64,000 nucleotides of DNA from Nocardioidaceae bacterium (GTDB lineage Bacteria > Actinomycetota > Actinomycetes > Propionibacteriales > Nocardioidaceae), in NCBI GenBank assembly GCA_030655315.1, contig JAURVT010000043.1, forward strand, positions 1-64,000, given 5' to 3'. Below the pieces are notes generated by a model. The model had not been told where the DNA came from. It searched no databases and was given only the letters and a program-made list of their open reading frames with translations. Shown piece after piece: positions 17,469-26,144 of the stretch; position 1 is the first letter of the stretch, and every line of letters begins with the position of its first letter. The translations under genes and the position numbers were made by a program.

Positions 17469-17917
17469 GCGCCCGCACGGACGAGCGGGGCTCGGCCTCG
17501 CTCGAGCTCGTCATCCTCGCGCCGCTGCTGTTCGCGGTGCTGTCGATGATCTTCGCCTTCGGCTGGTTCTCCCAGACCGAGAGCCTCGTCGACCAGGCGG
17601 CACGCGACGCGGCTCGCGCGGCGACGGCGCAGAACGCCCGCTCGGAGGTCGATCCGCTGGCCGACGAGATCACCGCAGAGACCCTCGTCGACGCGCCCAG
17701 CTCGTGCGCGAGGACGGGCCGGGTCGAGCGGACCGAGCTGTCGGCGGGGGCGTTCGAGGTCACCGACGTGACCGACCCCGACCAGATCGAGACGGTCAGC
17801 GTCACCGTCACGTGCGACCTCGACCTCAGCACGCTCGCCTTCATCCCCCGGCTGCCACCCGTGACGGTCAGCCGGACCTTCACCAGCCCGCTCGACCGCT
17901 ACCGGGGCTACCAGTGA
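17465..17917 (+). CDS. TadE/TadF-like pseudopilin
   Basis: The protein has 150 residues; ATG overlaps the previous stop. Its N terminus ERGSASLELVILAPLLF is again a prepilin-like signature with a membrane helix, followed by an extracytoplasmic domain with two cysteines (about 80 and 118) that could form a disulfide. It is probably the second minor pseudopilin of the locus. Confidence 0.78.
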   Translation: MSARTDERGSASLELVILAPLLFAVLSMIFAFGWFSQTESLVDQAARDAARAATAQNARSEVDPLADEITAETLVDAPSSCARTGRVERTELSAGAFEVTDVTDPDQIETVSVTVTCDLDLSTLAFIPRLPPVTVSRTFTSPLDRYRGYQ

Positions 17918-18753
17918 CGCCGCGGTGGCGCGACGAGCGCGGGTCGATCACGCCGTTCACGATCATCGTGCTGATCGCCCTGCTCGCGCTCGCGGGCCTC
18001 GTCATCGACGGCGGGCGCCAGCTGAACGCCAAGGGCCGCGCCGTCGCCTACGCCCAGGAGGCCGCGCGCGCCGGCGTCCAGTCGATCGACCTCGCCCTCC
18101 AGGTCGAGTTCGTCAACAAGGAGCGGGCCGAGCGCGTCATCTCGGCCTACTGCGAGCAGGCGCAGGCGGCCGACGAGCGGCTCACCACCTGCGAGCCCGA
18201 CATCACCGAGCCGGCCGACGTGCTGGGCAACGTCGACGTGATCGGCGTGCGCACCGAGGTGACGACCAACCCCATCCTGCTCAACATGTTCGGCGTCGGG
18301 CCGCTGATGTCGAGCGCCCAGGCGCAGGCCCGTCCGATCGGCGGCGTCACCGAGGCCGACAGCGGCGACATCGAGTCCAACCCGCCGCCCTCGCTCGGCG
18401 AGCCCGGCGACCCCGGCTTTAGCAGCCTGCCCCCCGGCGAGGTCACCACGCCCCCGTCCGAGGCCGTGCCCACCTGCATCGAGCCGCCGGACGACGACGA
18501 CCCCCCTGGCGGGACACCGGCCGACCCGCCGTCGGACGACCAGCCGGAGCCACCCGAGCAGCCGGATCAACCTGGTCAGCCCGGCCAGGACGAGGAGGAG
18601 CCGGACGACGGCCCCACCGGACCGATCTGCGTCTCGAGCGCACCCACCGTGCCCGTCCAGCCCACGCAGCCGACGGTGCCCACCGAGACGACCGAGCCCA
18701 CCGACCCGATCGACCCCGCCGAGCCGCCCGCCGACGAAGGAGCCCAGCCGTGA
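17914..18753 (+). CDS. TadG-like pilus-associated protein with Pro/Asp-rich tail
   Basis: The protein has 279 residues; GTG at 17914 overlaps the previous stop (GTGA). DERGSITPFTIIVLIALLAL is the usual TadG-type start, with one helix and then a short helical region. From residue about 150 the chain is a long extension rich in Pro, Asp, Glu and Thr (PTQPTVPTETTEPTDP), probably wall-spanning and unstructured. Only the N-terminal TadE/TadG-like part is conserved, and the long repeat tail is unusual. Confidence 0.75.
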   Translation: MTPRWRDERGSITPFTIIVLIALLALAGLVIDGGRQLNAKGRAVAYAQEAARAGVQSIDLALQVEFVNKERAERVISAYCEQAQAADERLTTCEPDITEPADVLGNVDVIGVRTEVTTNPILLNMFGVGPLMSSAQAQARPIGGVTEADSGDIESNPPPSLGEPGDPGFSSLPPGEVTTPPSEAVPTCIEPPDDDDPPGGTPADPPSDDQPEPPEQPDQPGQPGQDEEEPDDGPTGPICVSSAPTVPVQPTQPTVPTETTEPTDPIDPAEPPADEGAQP

Positions 18754-18766
18754 CCCCCAGCGCCGA

Positions 18767-18772
18767 TAGCCT
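18767..18772 (+). promoter_or_regulatory. Possible internal -10 box (TAGCCT)
   Basis: TAGCCT sits 47 bases before the secreted-protein start at 18819 and just after the TadG-like stop. It could give the last two genes extra transcription. Confidence 0.3.
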
Positions 18773-18818
18773 GGTCCCTCGCCGTGTGCTCACGAGAGAC
18801 CCAGCCGGAAGGACCGCC

Positions 18819-19847
18819 ATGGACAAGCGCCTGATCGCCCTCGCCGCGGTCCTGCTGGGCCTCGTGACGTCGCTGCTGGCCTCGCCGGCGCCCTCGGTCG
18901 CCGCGGGCGGCGGGGGATCGGCGGCGGCGGGCAACTGCACCGTCTACGCCACCGGCACGGGCATGGGCTCGTACTGCGCCAACGGCGCCGGCGGCGACGT
19001 CGCCACGCTCACCGAGCGGTTCGGCAACCAGGTCTCCACCTTCCAGAACTGCAAGTACCAGTCGATGGACGACGACGCACCGGGACGCCCGGCCGGCCTC
19101 AAGCGCCCCGCCAACACCAACCCCGAGCGCGGCGAGTGGTGGCTCGCCACCTGCCTGCGCGGCATCGACTTCGACTCCGCGTTCGGCGGCACCGACCGTC
19201 GCGTCGAGGTGTTCTTCGTCTTCCTCGACCACGGCTTCGACACCGACTACGACGACACGCCGCTGTCGGACTTCCTGTGGGACATCGCGGCCGAGACCGT
19301 CCGCTTCCCGGCCCCGTTCGCCGACATGGAGCCCACCGCCACGCCGCGCGTCGGCGTCCCGACCTTCTTCACCTTCCGCTGGCTCGACCCCATCACGCAG
19401 GACCCGCTCGGCGACGGCGAGTTCGAGGGGGCCCCGCGCGGCGGCCCGTTCATCCGCACCGTCAACCGGGGCCTGGAGATGGAGGCACGCGCCACCCAGA
19501 CCGTGGTCGACCCGCGCCAGCGCGACATCGAGGCGGCGACCTGCGGCCCGGGCAACCCCGAGTACGACCCCGAGATCCCGGTCGAGCGCTCCGACGAGCA
19601 GGACTCGACCTGCTTCATCACCTTCCCGCGGTCCTCGGCCACCGCGGCCGAGCGGAGCACGGTGGAGATCCCGAGCTACGTGGGAGACAGCTACTTCGCC
19701 CAGGTCCGCGTGACCTGGACCGTCCGGTACCGCCAGGGCGGCGGGGCCTGGACGCAGCTGGGCAGCTTCCCGATGCTCGCCAACCAGCCGATCCTCGTGC
19801 GCGAGGTCCAGGCGAACAACATTCCCCCGAGGTTCGAGATCTCATGA
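18819..19847 (+). CDS. Secreted protein of the Tad operon, unknown function
   Basis: It has 342 residues from the ATG at 18819, chosen because GGAAGGA precedes it and a Sec signal peptide starts there (KRLIALAAVLLGLVTSLLAS, cleavage near ASPAPSVAA). An in-frame GTG overlapping the previous stop at 18750 is the alternative. The mature protein has several cysteines, an extended beta-rich look and no known motif. Its ATGA overlap with the next gene ties it to the pilus operon, so it may be an exported adhesin or assembly factor. This is inference from context. Confidence 0.65.
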   Translation: MDKRLIALAAVLLGLVTSLLASPAPSVAAGGGGSAAAGNCTVYATGTGMGSYCANGAGGDVATLTERFGNQVSTFQNCKYQSMDDDAPGRPAGLKRPANTNPERGEWWLATCLRGIDFDSAFGGTDRRVEVFFVFLDHGFDTDYDDTPLSDFLWDIAAETVRFPAPFADMEPTATPRVGVPTFFTFRWLDPITQDPLGDGEFEGAPRGGPFIRTVNRGLEMEARATQTVVDPRQRDIEAATCGPGNPEYDPEIPVERSDEQDSTCFITFPRSSATAAERSTVEIPSYVGDSYFAQVRVTWTVRYRQGGGAWTQLGSFPMLANQPILVREVQANNIPPRFEIS

Positions 19848-22639
19848 GCTCCACCCGAAGCAGGCGCCAGCAGCTGCCCGTCGTCGACGTGCCGAGTCGC
19901 GGCGCACAGGTCGCCCAGGGCGTCGCCGCCCTGATCGGCACGGTGCTCATCGTGGTGGGCGTCCCGCTCGTCCTCCTCGCGGCGTTCGACGTGCCGTGGC
20001 CCAGCGAGCCGCCCAGCACCGCCTGGCTCACCGCACGCCTCGACGTCGACGCGCTGATGGGCGTGCTCGCCGCGGTCGTGTGGATCGCCTGGGCGCACTT
20101 CTGCGTCTGCCTGGTGGTCGAGGCCGTCAACGAGCGGGGCGTGCGCGGCCTCGCGCCCCGGGTGCCCGGTGGCGGCATCGGCACCCAGGGCCTCGCCCGG
20201 CGCCTCGTCGCGGCCATCGTGCTGCTGGTCGGCACGGCCGCCGTGACGATGCCGTCGGCCCAGGCGGTCACCGCGGGACCGCAGCACTCGATCACGTCGG
20301 TCAGCTCGCTCGCGTCGCTGTCGCCCACGATGGACTCGGCCGCATCGGCGATCGAGGACCTCCCGTCCGAGGACGAGCTCACCCGCGCCACGGCGGCCGA
20401 CGTCGCCGACCAGGACCAGGGCGTCGTCACGTACTACGACGTGAAGCCGCCGGACCACCGCAACTACGACACCCTCTGGGACATCGCCGACCGCTACCTC
20501 GGCGACGGGTTCCGCTACCGCGAGATCTACGACCTCAACAAGGGCGCCACGCAGCCCGACGGGCGCACGCTCACCCAGGCCGACCTGATCCACCCGGGCT
20601 GGGTGCTGCAGATGCCCAACGACGCCAAGGGCCCCGGGCTCAAGGTCGTCGAGAGCGGGCTGCGCGGACCGGTCGCCCCCGAGCCCGCGGCCCCGATCGC
20701 CCCCGACGCCCCCGACGACGCGGGCGACGACGTCGTCACGGCCGTCGCACCCGCCGCCGACGACGGCGGCACCTCCCTCGCGGGGTGGGCGCCCATGTTC
20801 GGCGTCGCCGGCGGACTGCTCGCCGGAGGGCTCGCGCTGCGCCTGCGTCGCCAGCGCGCCACCCTCGGCACCGCCCAGCTGTGGGCCGCCCGCGGCTCCA
20901 CCCCCGACCCCGATCCCGACGGCCCCCGGCCCGACGGCCCGCCGCCGGGCGTCCGCCTGCGCGACGAGGCCGACGCCGACGGCGCCCGGTGGTTCGACCG
21001 CGCGCTCCGGGCCTGGGGCGACGCCGCCCACGGGGCCCTGCCCGCACCCAGCCGGTGCTCGGTCGGCGACGCCGGCCTGGTGCTGGCCTTCTCCGAGGCG
21101 CCCACCACGCCGGTCCCGGCCGGCTGGACCGTCAGCGACGACGGCCGCGTGCTCAGCCTCGACCGCGCCGTCGACGTGCGGCACGTCGACGCCGTCGCCC
21201 CGCTCCCCGGCCTGGTCACGGTGGGCCGCCGGGACGACGGCACCATGCTCCTGATCGACCTCGAGTCGGTGCCCGGCGTGATGAGCCTCGGCGGTGACGG
21301 CGACAGCGCCCGCGCGCTCGCCATGAGCATCGCCCTCGACACCGCGACCCACCCCTGGGCCGACCAGCGCGTCGTCACCCTGGTGGGCTTCGCCGACGAC
21401 GTGGTGCCCGTGGCGCCGGAGTCCGTCCGCCAGGTCGACGACGTCGAGCGCGTGCTCGAGTCGCTCGAGAACGTCGCGCGGCAGCAGCGCGCGGACTGCC
21501 GTCGGGCCGACACGGTCTCGGCCCGCGAGGCACGCCTGCGCACCGGCGACCGCCAGGCATGGACCTACCACCTGGTGGTCTGCTCGGGCCGCCCCGGCGC
21601 CGCCGAGCTGGAGCGGCTCGGCGACCTCGCCGCCGACCAGCAGGTCGCGCTCGGCGTCGTCGTGGTCGGCGACACCGCCGAGGCCTCGCTGCGCCTCGCG
21701 CTCACCCCGGCCGGCCGGCTGTCCGCCCCGTACCACGGCATCGACGTCCAGGCCCAGCAGCTGACGGTGGAGAGCATGCGGCTCCTCGGCGACCTCCTCC
21801 CGGCGGCGCCCGAGGGCGCTCCGCGCGTCGAGCTGGGCGACGTCGCCCACGCGCTCGGTGCCGGCCAGGTCGACGACCAGCCGCCCGCGGTCACCATCGG
21901 CCTGCTGGGCCCGATCGAGGTCGACGGCGCCGGCGAGGCCGACCCCGACCGCGTCGCGCTCTGGACCGAGGTGGCCGTCTACCTCGCCGTCCACCCCGAC
22001 GGCGCCCACCTCAACCGGCTCACCTCGGCCATCTGGCCCCGCGGCGTCGGTGACGACGTCCGCGACGCCACCCTGGAGCAGGTCGGCGCCTGGCTCGGGG
22101 CGGGCGAGGACGGCAGCCCGCGCCTGCGCACCGACGGCGGCATCGTGTCGCTCGACCACGAGCAGGTCCGCGTCGACTGGGACCGGTTCCGCTCCGAGCT
22201 CAACCGCGGGGCCCGGCTCGACGGGCCCGCCCGTGTCGAGACCCTGCGTGGCGCGCTCGGACTCGTCCGCGGACGCGCCTGGGCCGACCTGCCGACCCGG
22301 CGCTACAGCTGGCTCGCGTCGATGACCGTCGAGTCCGACATGGAGCTCGCCGTCAGCGTGGCCGCCCGCGTCCTGGCCGAGCACGGCGCCCAGAACGAGG
22401 ACGGCGACGCCGCGCGCGACGCACTCCAGCAGGGCCTGGTGATGTGCCCGGCCAGCGAGGAGCTCTGGCGTGCCGCGCTGCGTCTCGCGGACCGCTTCGG
22501 CGGCCGGGGCGACGTCCGCGCGGTTGCCGACCAGATGTACGCTGAGATCGCCGAGCACGGATCTCCGCTCGGGGCCTCCGCGCAGACCGACGCCCTCGTC
22601 GACGAGCTGCTGCCGGGACATCGCACACGCGCTGCGTGA
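19844..22639 (+). CDS. Membrane LysM protein with C-terminal SARP/BTAD-like domain
   Basis: It has 931 residues from the ATG overlapping the previous stop (ATGA). There are three membrane helices (about 22-46, 66-88, 123-143), then a LysM-like peptidoglycan-binding module (about 195-262, with DTLWDIADRYLGDGFRYREI). A further helix lies at about 305-325. A long middle region follows, then a C-terminal part (about 685-931) starting IGLLGPIEVDG that resembles the winged-helix plus BTAD region of SARP activators (LNRLTSAIWP, HEQVRVDWDRFR). Proteins of this layout are common last genes of actinobacterial Tad loci. Whether it binds DNA while anchored is unknown. Confidence 0.75.
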   Translation: MSSTRSRRQQLPVVDVPSRGAQVAQGVAALIGTVLIVVGVPLVLLAAFDVPWPSEPPSTAWLTARLDVDALMGVLAAVVWIAWAHFCVCLVVEAVNERGVRGLAPRVPGGGIGTQGLARRLVAAIVLLVGTAAVTMPSAQAVTAGPQHSITSVSSLASLSPTMDSAASAIEDLPSEDELTRATAADVADQDQGVVTYYDVKPPDHRNYDTLWDIADRYLGDGFRYREIYDLNKGATQPDGRTLTQADLIHPGWVLQMPNDAKGPGLKVVESGLRGPVAPEPAAPIAPDAPDDAGDDVVTAVAPAADDGGTSLAGWAPMFGVAGGLLAGGLALRLRRQRATLGTAQLWAARGSTPDPDPDGPRPDGPPPGVRLRDEADADGARWFDRALRAWGDAAHGALPAPSRCSVGDAGLVLAFSEAPTTPVPAGWTVSDDGRVLSLDRAVDVRHVDAVAPLPGLVTVGRRDDGTMLLIDLESVPGVMSLGGDGDSARALAMSIALDTATHPWADQRVVTLVGFADDVVPVAPESVRQVDDVERVLESLENVARQQRADCRRADTVSAREARLRTGDRQAWTYHLVVCSGRPGAAELERLGDLAADQQVALGVVVVGDTAEASLRLALTPAGRLSAPYHGIDVQAQQLTVESMRLLGDLLPAAPEGAPRVELGDVAHALGAGQVDDQPPAVTIGLLGPIEVDGAGEADPDRVALWTEVAVYLAVHPDGAHLNRLTSAIWPRGVGDDVRDATLEQVGAWLGAGEDGSPRLRTDGGIVSLDHEQVRVDWDRFRSELNRGARLDGPARVETLRGALGLVRGRAWADLPTRRYSWLASMTVESDMELAVSVAARVLAEHGAQNEDGDAARDALQQGLVMCPASEELWRAALRLADRFGGRGDVRAVADQMYAEIAEHGSPLGASAQTDALVDELLPGHRTRAA

Positions 22640-22691
22640 CGCCGACGGCCCCCGCTCGCGCCCCTGATCCTCTAGCGAGCTGAGTTCCCCC

Positions 22692-24290
22692 ATGTTGAGC
22701 GTCCACGACCTCGAGCTGCGCGTCGGCGCCCGCGTGCTGATGAGCGGCGTCACGTTCCGCGTCGGCGACGGCGACAAGGTGGGCCTGGTCGGGCGCAACG
22801 GTGCCGGCAAGACCACCCTCACCAAGATCCTCTCCGGCGACGGCGAGCCCGCCGCCGGCTCGATCACGGTGAGCGGCACCATCGGCTACCTGCCGCAGGA
22901 CCCGCGCACCGGCGACACCGAGAGCACGGCCCGCGACCGCATCCTCGGCGCCCGCGGCCTGGACGAGGTGGTCCGCAAGCTGCGCAAGGCCGAGATCGAC
23001 ATGGGCTCCGAGGACGACAAGGTCCGCGACAAGGCCATGCGTCGCTACGAGCGCGCCGACGCCGAGCTGCACGCCGGCGGCGGCTACGCGGCCGCGGCCG
23101 AGGCCGCCACCATGGCCGCCAGCCTCGGCCTGCCCGACCGCGTGCTCGACCAGAAGATCGGCACCCTGTCCGGTGGTCAGCGCCGCCGCGTCGAGCTGGC
23201 CCGGATCCTGTTCTCCGGAGCCGACACCCTGCTCCTCGACGAGCCCACCAACCACCTCGATGCCGACTCGGTGGTCTGGCTGCGCGACTACCTGAAGAAC
23301 CACCGCGGCGGCCTCGTGGTCATCAGCCACGACGTGGCGCTGCTCGGCGACACCGTCAACAAGGTGCTCCACCTCGACGGCGACCGGGCCGAGGTCGACA
23401 CCTACAACATGAGCTGGAAGGCGTACCTCCAGCAGCGCGAGACCGACCAGCGTCGGCGCAAGCGCGAGTGGGACAACGCCGAGCGCAAGGCCGGCCAGCT
23501 GATGGCGCAGGCCGACAAGATGAAGGCCAAGGCCACCAAGGCCGTCGCCGCGCAGAACATGGCGCGTCGGGCCGAGCGGATGATGAGCGGCCTCGAGGGG
23601 GTCCGCAGCGCCGAGCGGGTCGCCAAGATCTCGTTCCCCACCCCCGCGCCCTGCGGCAAGACGCCCCTGATGGCCGAGGCGCTGAGCAAGTCCTACGGCT
23701 CGCTCGAGATCTTCACCGACGTCGACCTCGCCATCGACCGTGGCAGCCGCGTGGTCGTCCTCGGGCTCAACGGCGCCGGCAAGACCACCCTGCTCAAGCT
23801 GCTCTCGGGCACCGAGGCCGCCGACACCGGCGAGATCCAGCCCGGCCACGGCCTGCGCCTCGGCTACTACGCCCAGGAGCACGAGACCCTCGACACCAGC
23901 CGCACGGTGCTGGAGAACATGCAGTCCTCGGCCCCCAACCTCACCGACACCCAGGCCCGCAGCGTGCTCGGTGCGTTCCTGTTCACCGGCGACGACTCGC
24001 ACAAGCCCGCCGGCGTGCTCTCCGGTGGCGAGAAGACGCGTCTCGCGCTGGCCGCGCTGATCGTCTCGGCCGCCAACGTGCTGCTCCTCGACGAGCCCAC
24101 CAACAACCTGGACCCCGCCTCCCGCGAGGAGGTCCTCGGCGCCATCCGGGCCTACGAGGGCGCCATCGTCCTCGTCACCCACGACGAGGGCGCCGTCGAG
24201 GCCCTCTCGCCCGACCGCGTCCTCATCCTCCCCGACGGCGTCGAGGATCTCTGGACCGACGACTACCGAGACCTCGTCTCCCTGGCGTAG
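22692..24290 (+). CDS. ABC-F family ATPase (ribosome-associated)
   Basis: The protein has 532 residues; ATG follows the Tad operon by 52 bases. It has two ABC domains in one chain without membrane segments: Walker A GRNGAGKTT (34-42) and GLNGAGKTT (about 358), signatures LSGGQ (about 159) and LSGGE (about 443), Walker B LLLDEPTNHLD and LLLDEPTNNLD. The linker around 235-300 is Lys/Arg/Met-rich. ABC-F proteins act on ribosomes as translation factors or in antibiotic resistance. This one cannot be assigned to EttA, Uup or a resistance type by eye. A large hairpin overlaps its stop codon. Confidence 0.9.
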   Translation: MLSVHDLELRVGARVLMSGVTFRVGDGDKVGLVGRNGAGKTTLTKILSGDGEPAAGSITVSGTIGYLPQDPRTGDTESTARDRILGARGLDEVVRKLRKAEIDMGSEDDKVRDKAMRRYERADAELHAGGGYAAAAEAATMAASLGLPDRVLDQKIGTLSGGQRRRVELARILFSGADTLLLDEPTNHLDADSVVWLRDYLKNHRGGLVVISHDVALLGDTVNKVLHLDGDRAEVDTYNMSWKAYLQQRETDQRRRKREWDNAERKAGQLMAQADKMKAKATKAVAAQNMARRAERMMSGLEGVRSAERVAKISFPTPAPCGKTPLMAEALSKSYGSLEIFTDVDLAIDRGSRVVVLGLNGAGKTTLLKLLSGTEAADTGEIQPGHGLRLGYYAQEHETLDTSRTVLENMQSSAPNLTDTQARSVLGAFLFTGDDSHKPAGVLSGGEKTRLALAALIVSAANVLLLDEPTNNLDPASREEVLGAIRAYEGAIVLVTHDEGAVEALSPDRVLILPDGVEDLWTDDYRDLVSLA

Positions 24291-24385
24291 GCATCCTGCC
24301 TGGCGGCGTTGCTCGCGGCTTCGACGAACAAACCCAGTTCGCCTTCGCCGCGGCGCCTTGCCAGCCAGGCGCCCCACCAGGGAGA
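24277..24385 (+). terminator. Large palindrome overlapping the ABC-F stop codon
   Basis: Outer arms TCTCCCTGG (24277-24285) and CCAGGGAGA (24377-24385) are perfectly complementary. A second pair, GCCTGGC (24298-24304) and GCCAGGC (24364-24370), lies inside, and an inner CGAA/TTCG stem closes on a CAAACCCAG loop. The left arm covers the last codons and the stop. It is probably a terminator, and could also be a structured RNA element. Confidence 0.55.
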
Positions 24386-24437
24386 TTCGATGTCCCGCCA
24401 CCTCTGGGGCCCGGGCCTGGCTACCGGCGGGTAGTCC

Positions 24438-24443
24438 TAGGGT
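24438..24443 (+). promoter_or_regulatory. Leaderless promoter -10 box (TAGGGT)
   Basis: It ends 7 bases before the ATG at 24451, placing transcription start at or next to the start codon. No ribosome site is present. Confidence 0.6.
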
Positions 24444-24450
24444 GGGCGGC

Positions 24451-25266
24451 ATGAGTGACGCCACCAGCCAGAGCCCCCTGCCCACCGCCGACGAGCTGGC
24501 CGCGGCGGGGTTGGGGGTGGACGTCGACGGGGCGGTGCTGACGGTGTCGCTGACGCGGCCCGAGGCGCGCAACGCGCAGACGCCGCGGACGTGGCGGGCG
24601 CTGGCCGCGATCGGGCGGGCGGTGCCCGCGGAGGTGCGGGTGGTGGTGGTGCGGGGCGAGGGGTCGTCGTTCTCGGCCGGCCTCGACCGCGCCATGCTCA
24701 GCGCCGCGGGGGTGCCGGGGGAGCGGACGTTCCCCGAGGTCGCGGCCCTCGACGACGAGCGGCTCGACGAGCAGATCGCCGAGTACCAGAGCGGGTTCAC
24801 CTGGCTGCGGTCGCCGCAGTTCGTGTCCGTCGCGGTCGTCCAGGGCCACGCCGTCGGCGGCGGGTTCCAGCTCGCGCTCGCCTGCGACCTGCGGGTCGCG
24901 GCCGAGGACGCGCAGTTCTGCATGAAGGAGTCCGCGCTCGGCATCGTGCCCGACCTCACCGGCACCAAGGCCCTGGTGGAGATCGTCGGCTACTCCCGCG
25001 CGCTCGAGATCTGCGCGACGGCCCGCGTCGTCGGTGCCGCCGAGGCGCAGGCGCTGGGCATCACGACCGCGGTGGTGCCGAACGACGCCCTCGAGGCGAC
25101 CACCCGCGAGCTCGTCGCCGCACTGACCTCACCGCCGCACCAGACCGTCAGCGCCCTCAAGGGCCTGCTGCTCGGTGCGGCCGAGCGCGACCTGGTCGAG
25201 CAGGCCGCCGCCGAGCGCCGGGCCCAGGCCGGGCTCCTGCGGATGCTCGCGAGCCACCTGCGCTGA
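24451..25266 (+). CDS. Enoyl-CoA hydratase/isomerase family protein
   Basis: It has 271 residues using ATG 24451, where a leaderless -10 box ends 7 bases upstream. It has the crotonase fold: SLTRPEARNAQ near residue 32, GEGSSFSAGLDRAML (oxyanion-hole strand), and GHAVGGGFQLALACDLRVA in the middle. The position of the usual hydratase glutamates is not clear, so the exact reaction (hydration, isomerisation or other acyl-CoA chemistry) cannot be set. It is monocistronic and convergent with the SURF1 gene. Confidence 0.87.
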   Translation: MSDATSQSPLPTADELAAAGLGVDVDGAVLTVSLTRPEARNAQTPRTWRALAAIGRAVPAEVRVVVVRGEGSSFSAGLDRAMLSAAGVPGERTFPEVAALDDERLDEQIAEYQSGFTWLRSPQFVSVAVVQGHAVGGGFQLALACDLRVAAEDAQFCMKESALGIVPDLTGTKALVEIVGYSRALEICATARVVGAAEAQALGITTAVVPNDALEATTRELVAALTSPPHQTVSALKGLLLGAAERDLVEQAAAERRAQAGLLRMLASHLR

Positions 25267-25275
25267 GGTCGCGGG

Positions 25276-26061
25276 TCAGACCGACGTGGGGGTGGGCGCC
25301 CGCCGCCCCGGCGCGGGACTGCCGCGCCGTGGCTTCGGGTTGGCCTCGGCGTAGGCGAAGTAGAAGTAGCCGGTGATGGCCATGGCCGCGAAGAACCACC
25401 ACTGCCAGGCGTAGAACAGGCTCGGCCCGATGCCCAGGCTCGGGCGCGGCTCGGCGACGAGCGCGTCGTCGCGCGACGGCGCCGGGTCCTGGGTGCGGAG
25501 GTCGAGGAAGCCCCGGTGCAGGTCGTAGTCGGTGGTCGTCGCGATGCCCGCGGACGACACCGCGCGCACCTGCCCGCGGGACGGGACGACGGCGCTGTCC
25601 TTGGCTCCGCTGTCCTCGCGCCACCAGCCGACCACGGTGACCGGGCCGGTGGGCGGCGCAGGCACCTGGGTGATGCTCTGGCCGCTGTTGTCGCTGGAGG
25701 TCCAGCCGCGGTCGACGAGCACCGCGCGCCCGGACTCGAGCACCAGCGGCGTGACGACGTCGACGCCGGGTCCGTCGTCGCGCGTCTGGTACTTCACGGT
25801 GACCTGCCGGTCGACGTCGTAGGTGCCGCGCACCTCGACCCGCTTCCACTCGTCCTCGGACGTGGGCGTGCGACCGTCGCCGTCGATGGCGTCGATCGAC
25901 ACCGGGGCACTGTCGAGGTTGGCCGCGACGACGCGGTTCTCCTCGCCCCGCTGGTGGTAGCGGTCGAGCTGCCAGAACCCCAGTCGGATCGTCAGACCCG
26001 CGAACAGGATGACGAACAGGGCGAAGCCGAGCCAGCGACGGCTCAGCATGAAGCGGTACAC
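25276..26061 (-). CDS. SURF1 family cytochrome oxidase assembly protein
   Basis: It has 261 residues. GTG at 26061 was chosen because TACCGT ends 6 bases before it; a longer version would start at 26097. Two membrane helices, residues 5-27 (LGFALFVILFAGLTIRLGFW) and 215-235 (WQWWFFAAMAITGYFYFAYA), flank an outside domain with GFWQLDRY, a VLVDRGW segment and YAWQWW near the end, all typical of SURF1. It helps insert heme into aa3-type oxidase. Confidence 0.9.
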   Translation of the reverse strand: MYRFMLSRRWLGFALFVILFAGLTIRLGFWQLDRYHQRGEENRVVAANLDSAPVSIDAIDGDGRTPTSEDEWKRVEVRGTYDVDRQVTVKYQTRDDGPGVDVVTPLVLESGRAVLVDRGWTSSDNSGQSITQVPAPPTGPVTVVGWWREDSGAKDSAVVPSRGQVRAVSSAGIATTTDYDLHRGFLDLRTQDPAPSRDDALVAEPRPSLGIGPSLFYAWQWWFFAAMAITGYFYFAYAEANPKPRRGSPAPGRRAPTPTSV

Positions 26062-26067
26062 GTGACG

Positions 26068-26073
26068 ACGGTA
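26068..26073 (-). promoter_or_regulatory. Leaderless promoter -10 box (TACCGT) for SURF1
   Basis: On the minus strand TACCGT ends 6 bases before the GTG start at 26061. Confidence 0.55.
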
Positions 26074-26132
26074 TCGGGTGCCCCCGCACGCGCTCACCGA
26101 GGGACGACCGGCCGATCGCCCCTACCGGCCCG

Positions 26133-26138
26133 TAGACT
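26133..26138 (+). promoter_or_regulatory. Leaderless promoter -10 box (TAGACT) for moaA
   Basis: TAGACT ends 6 bases before the moaA ATG at 26145, and no ribosome site fits between them. Confidence 0.65.
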
Positions 26139-26144
26139 CGGTGG

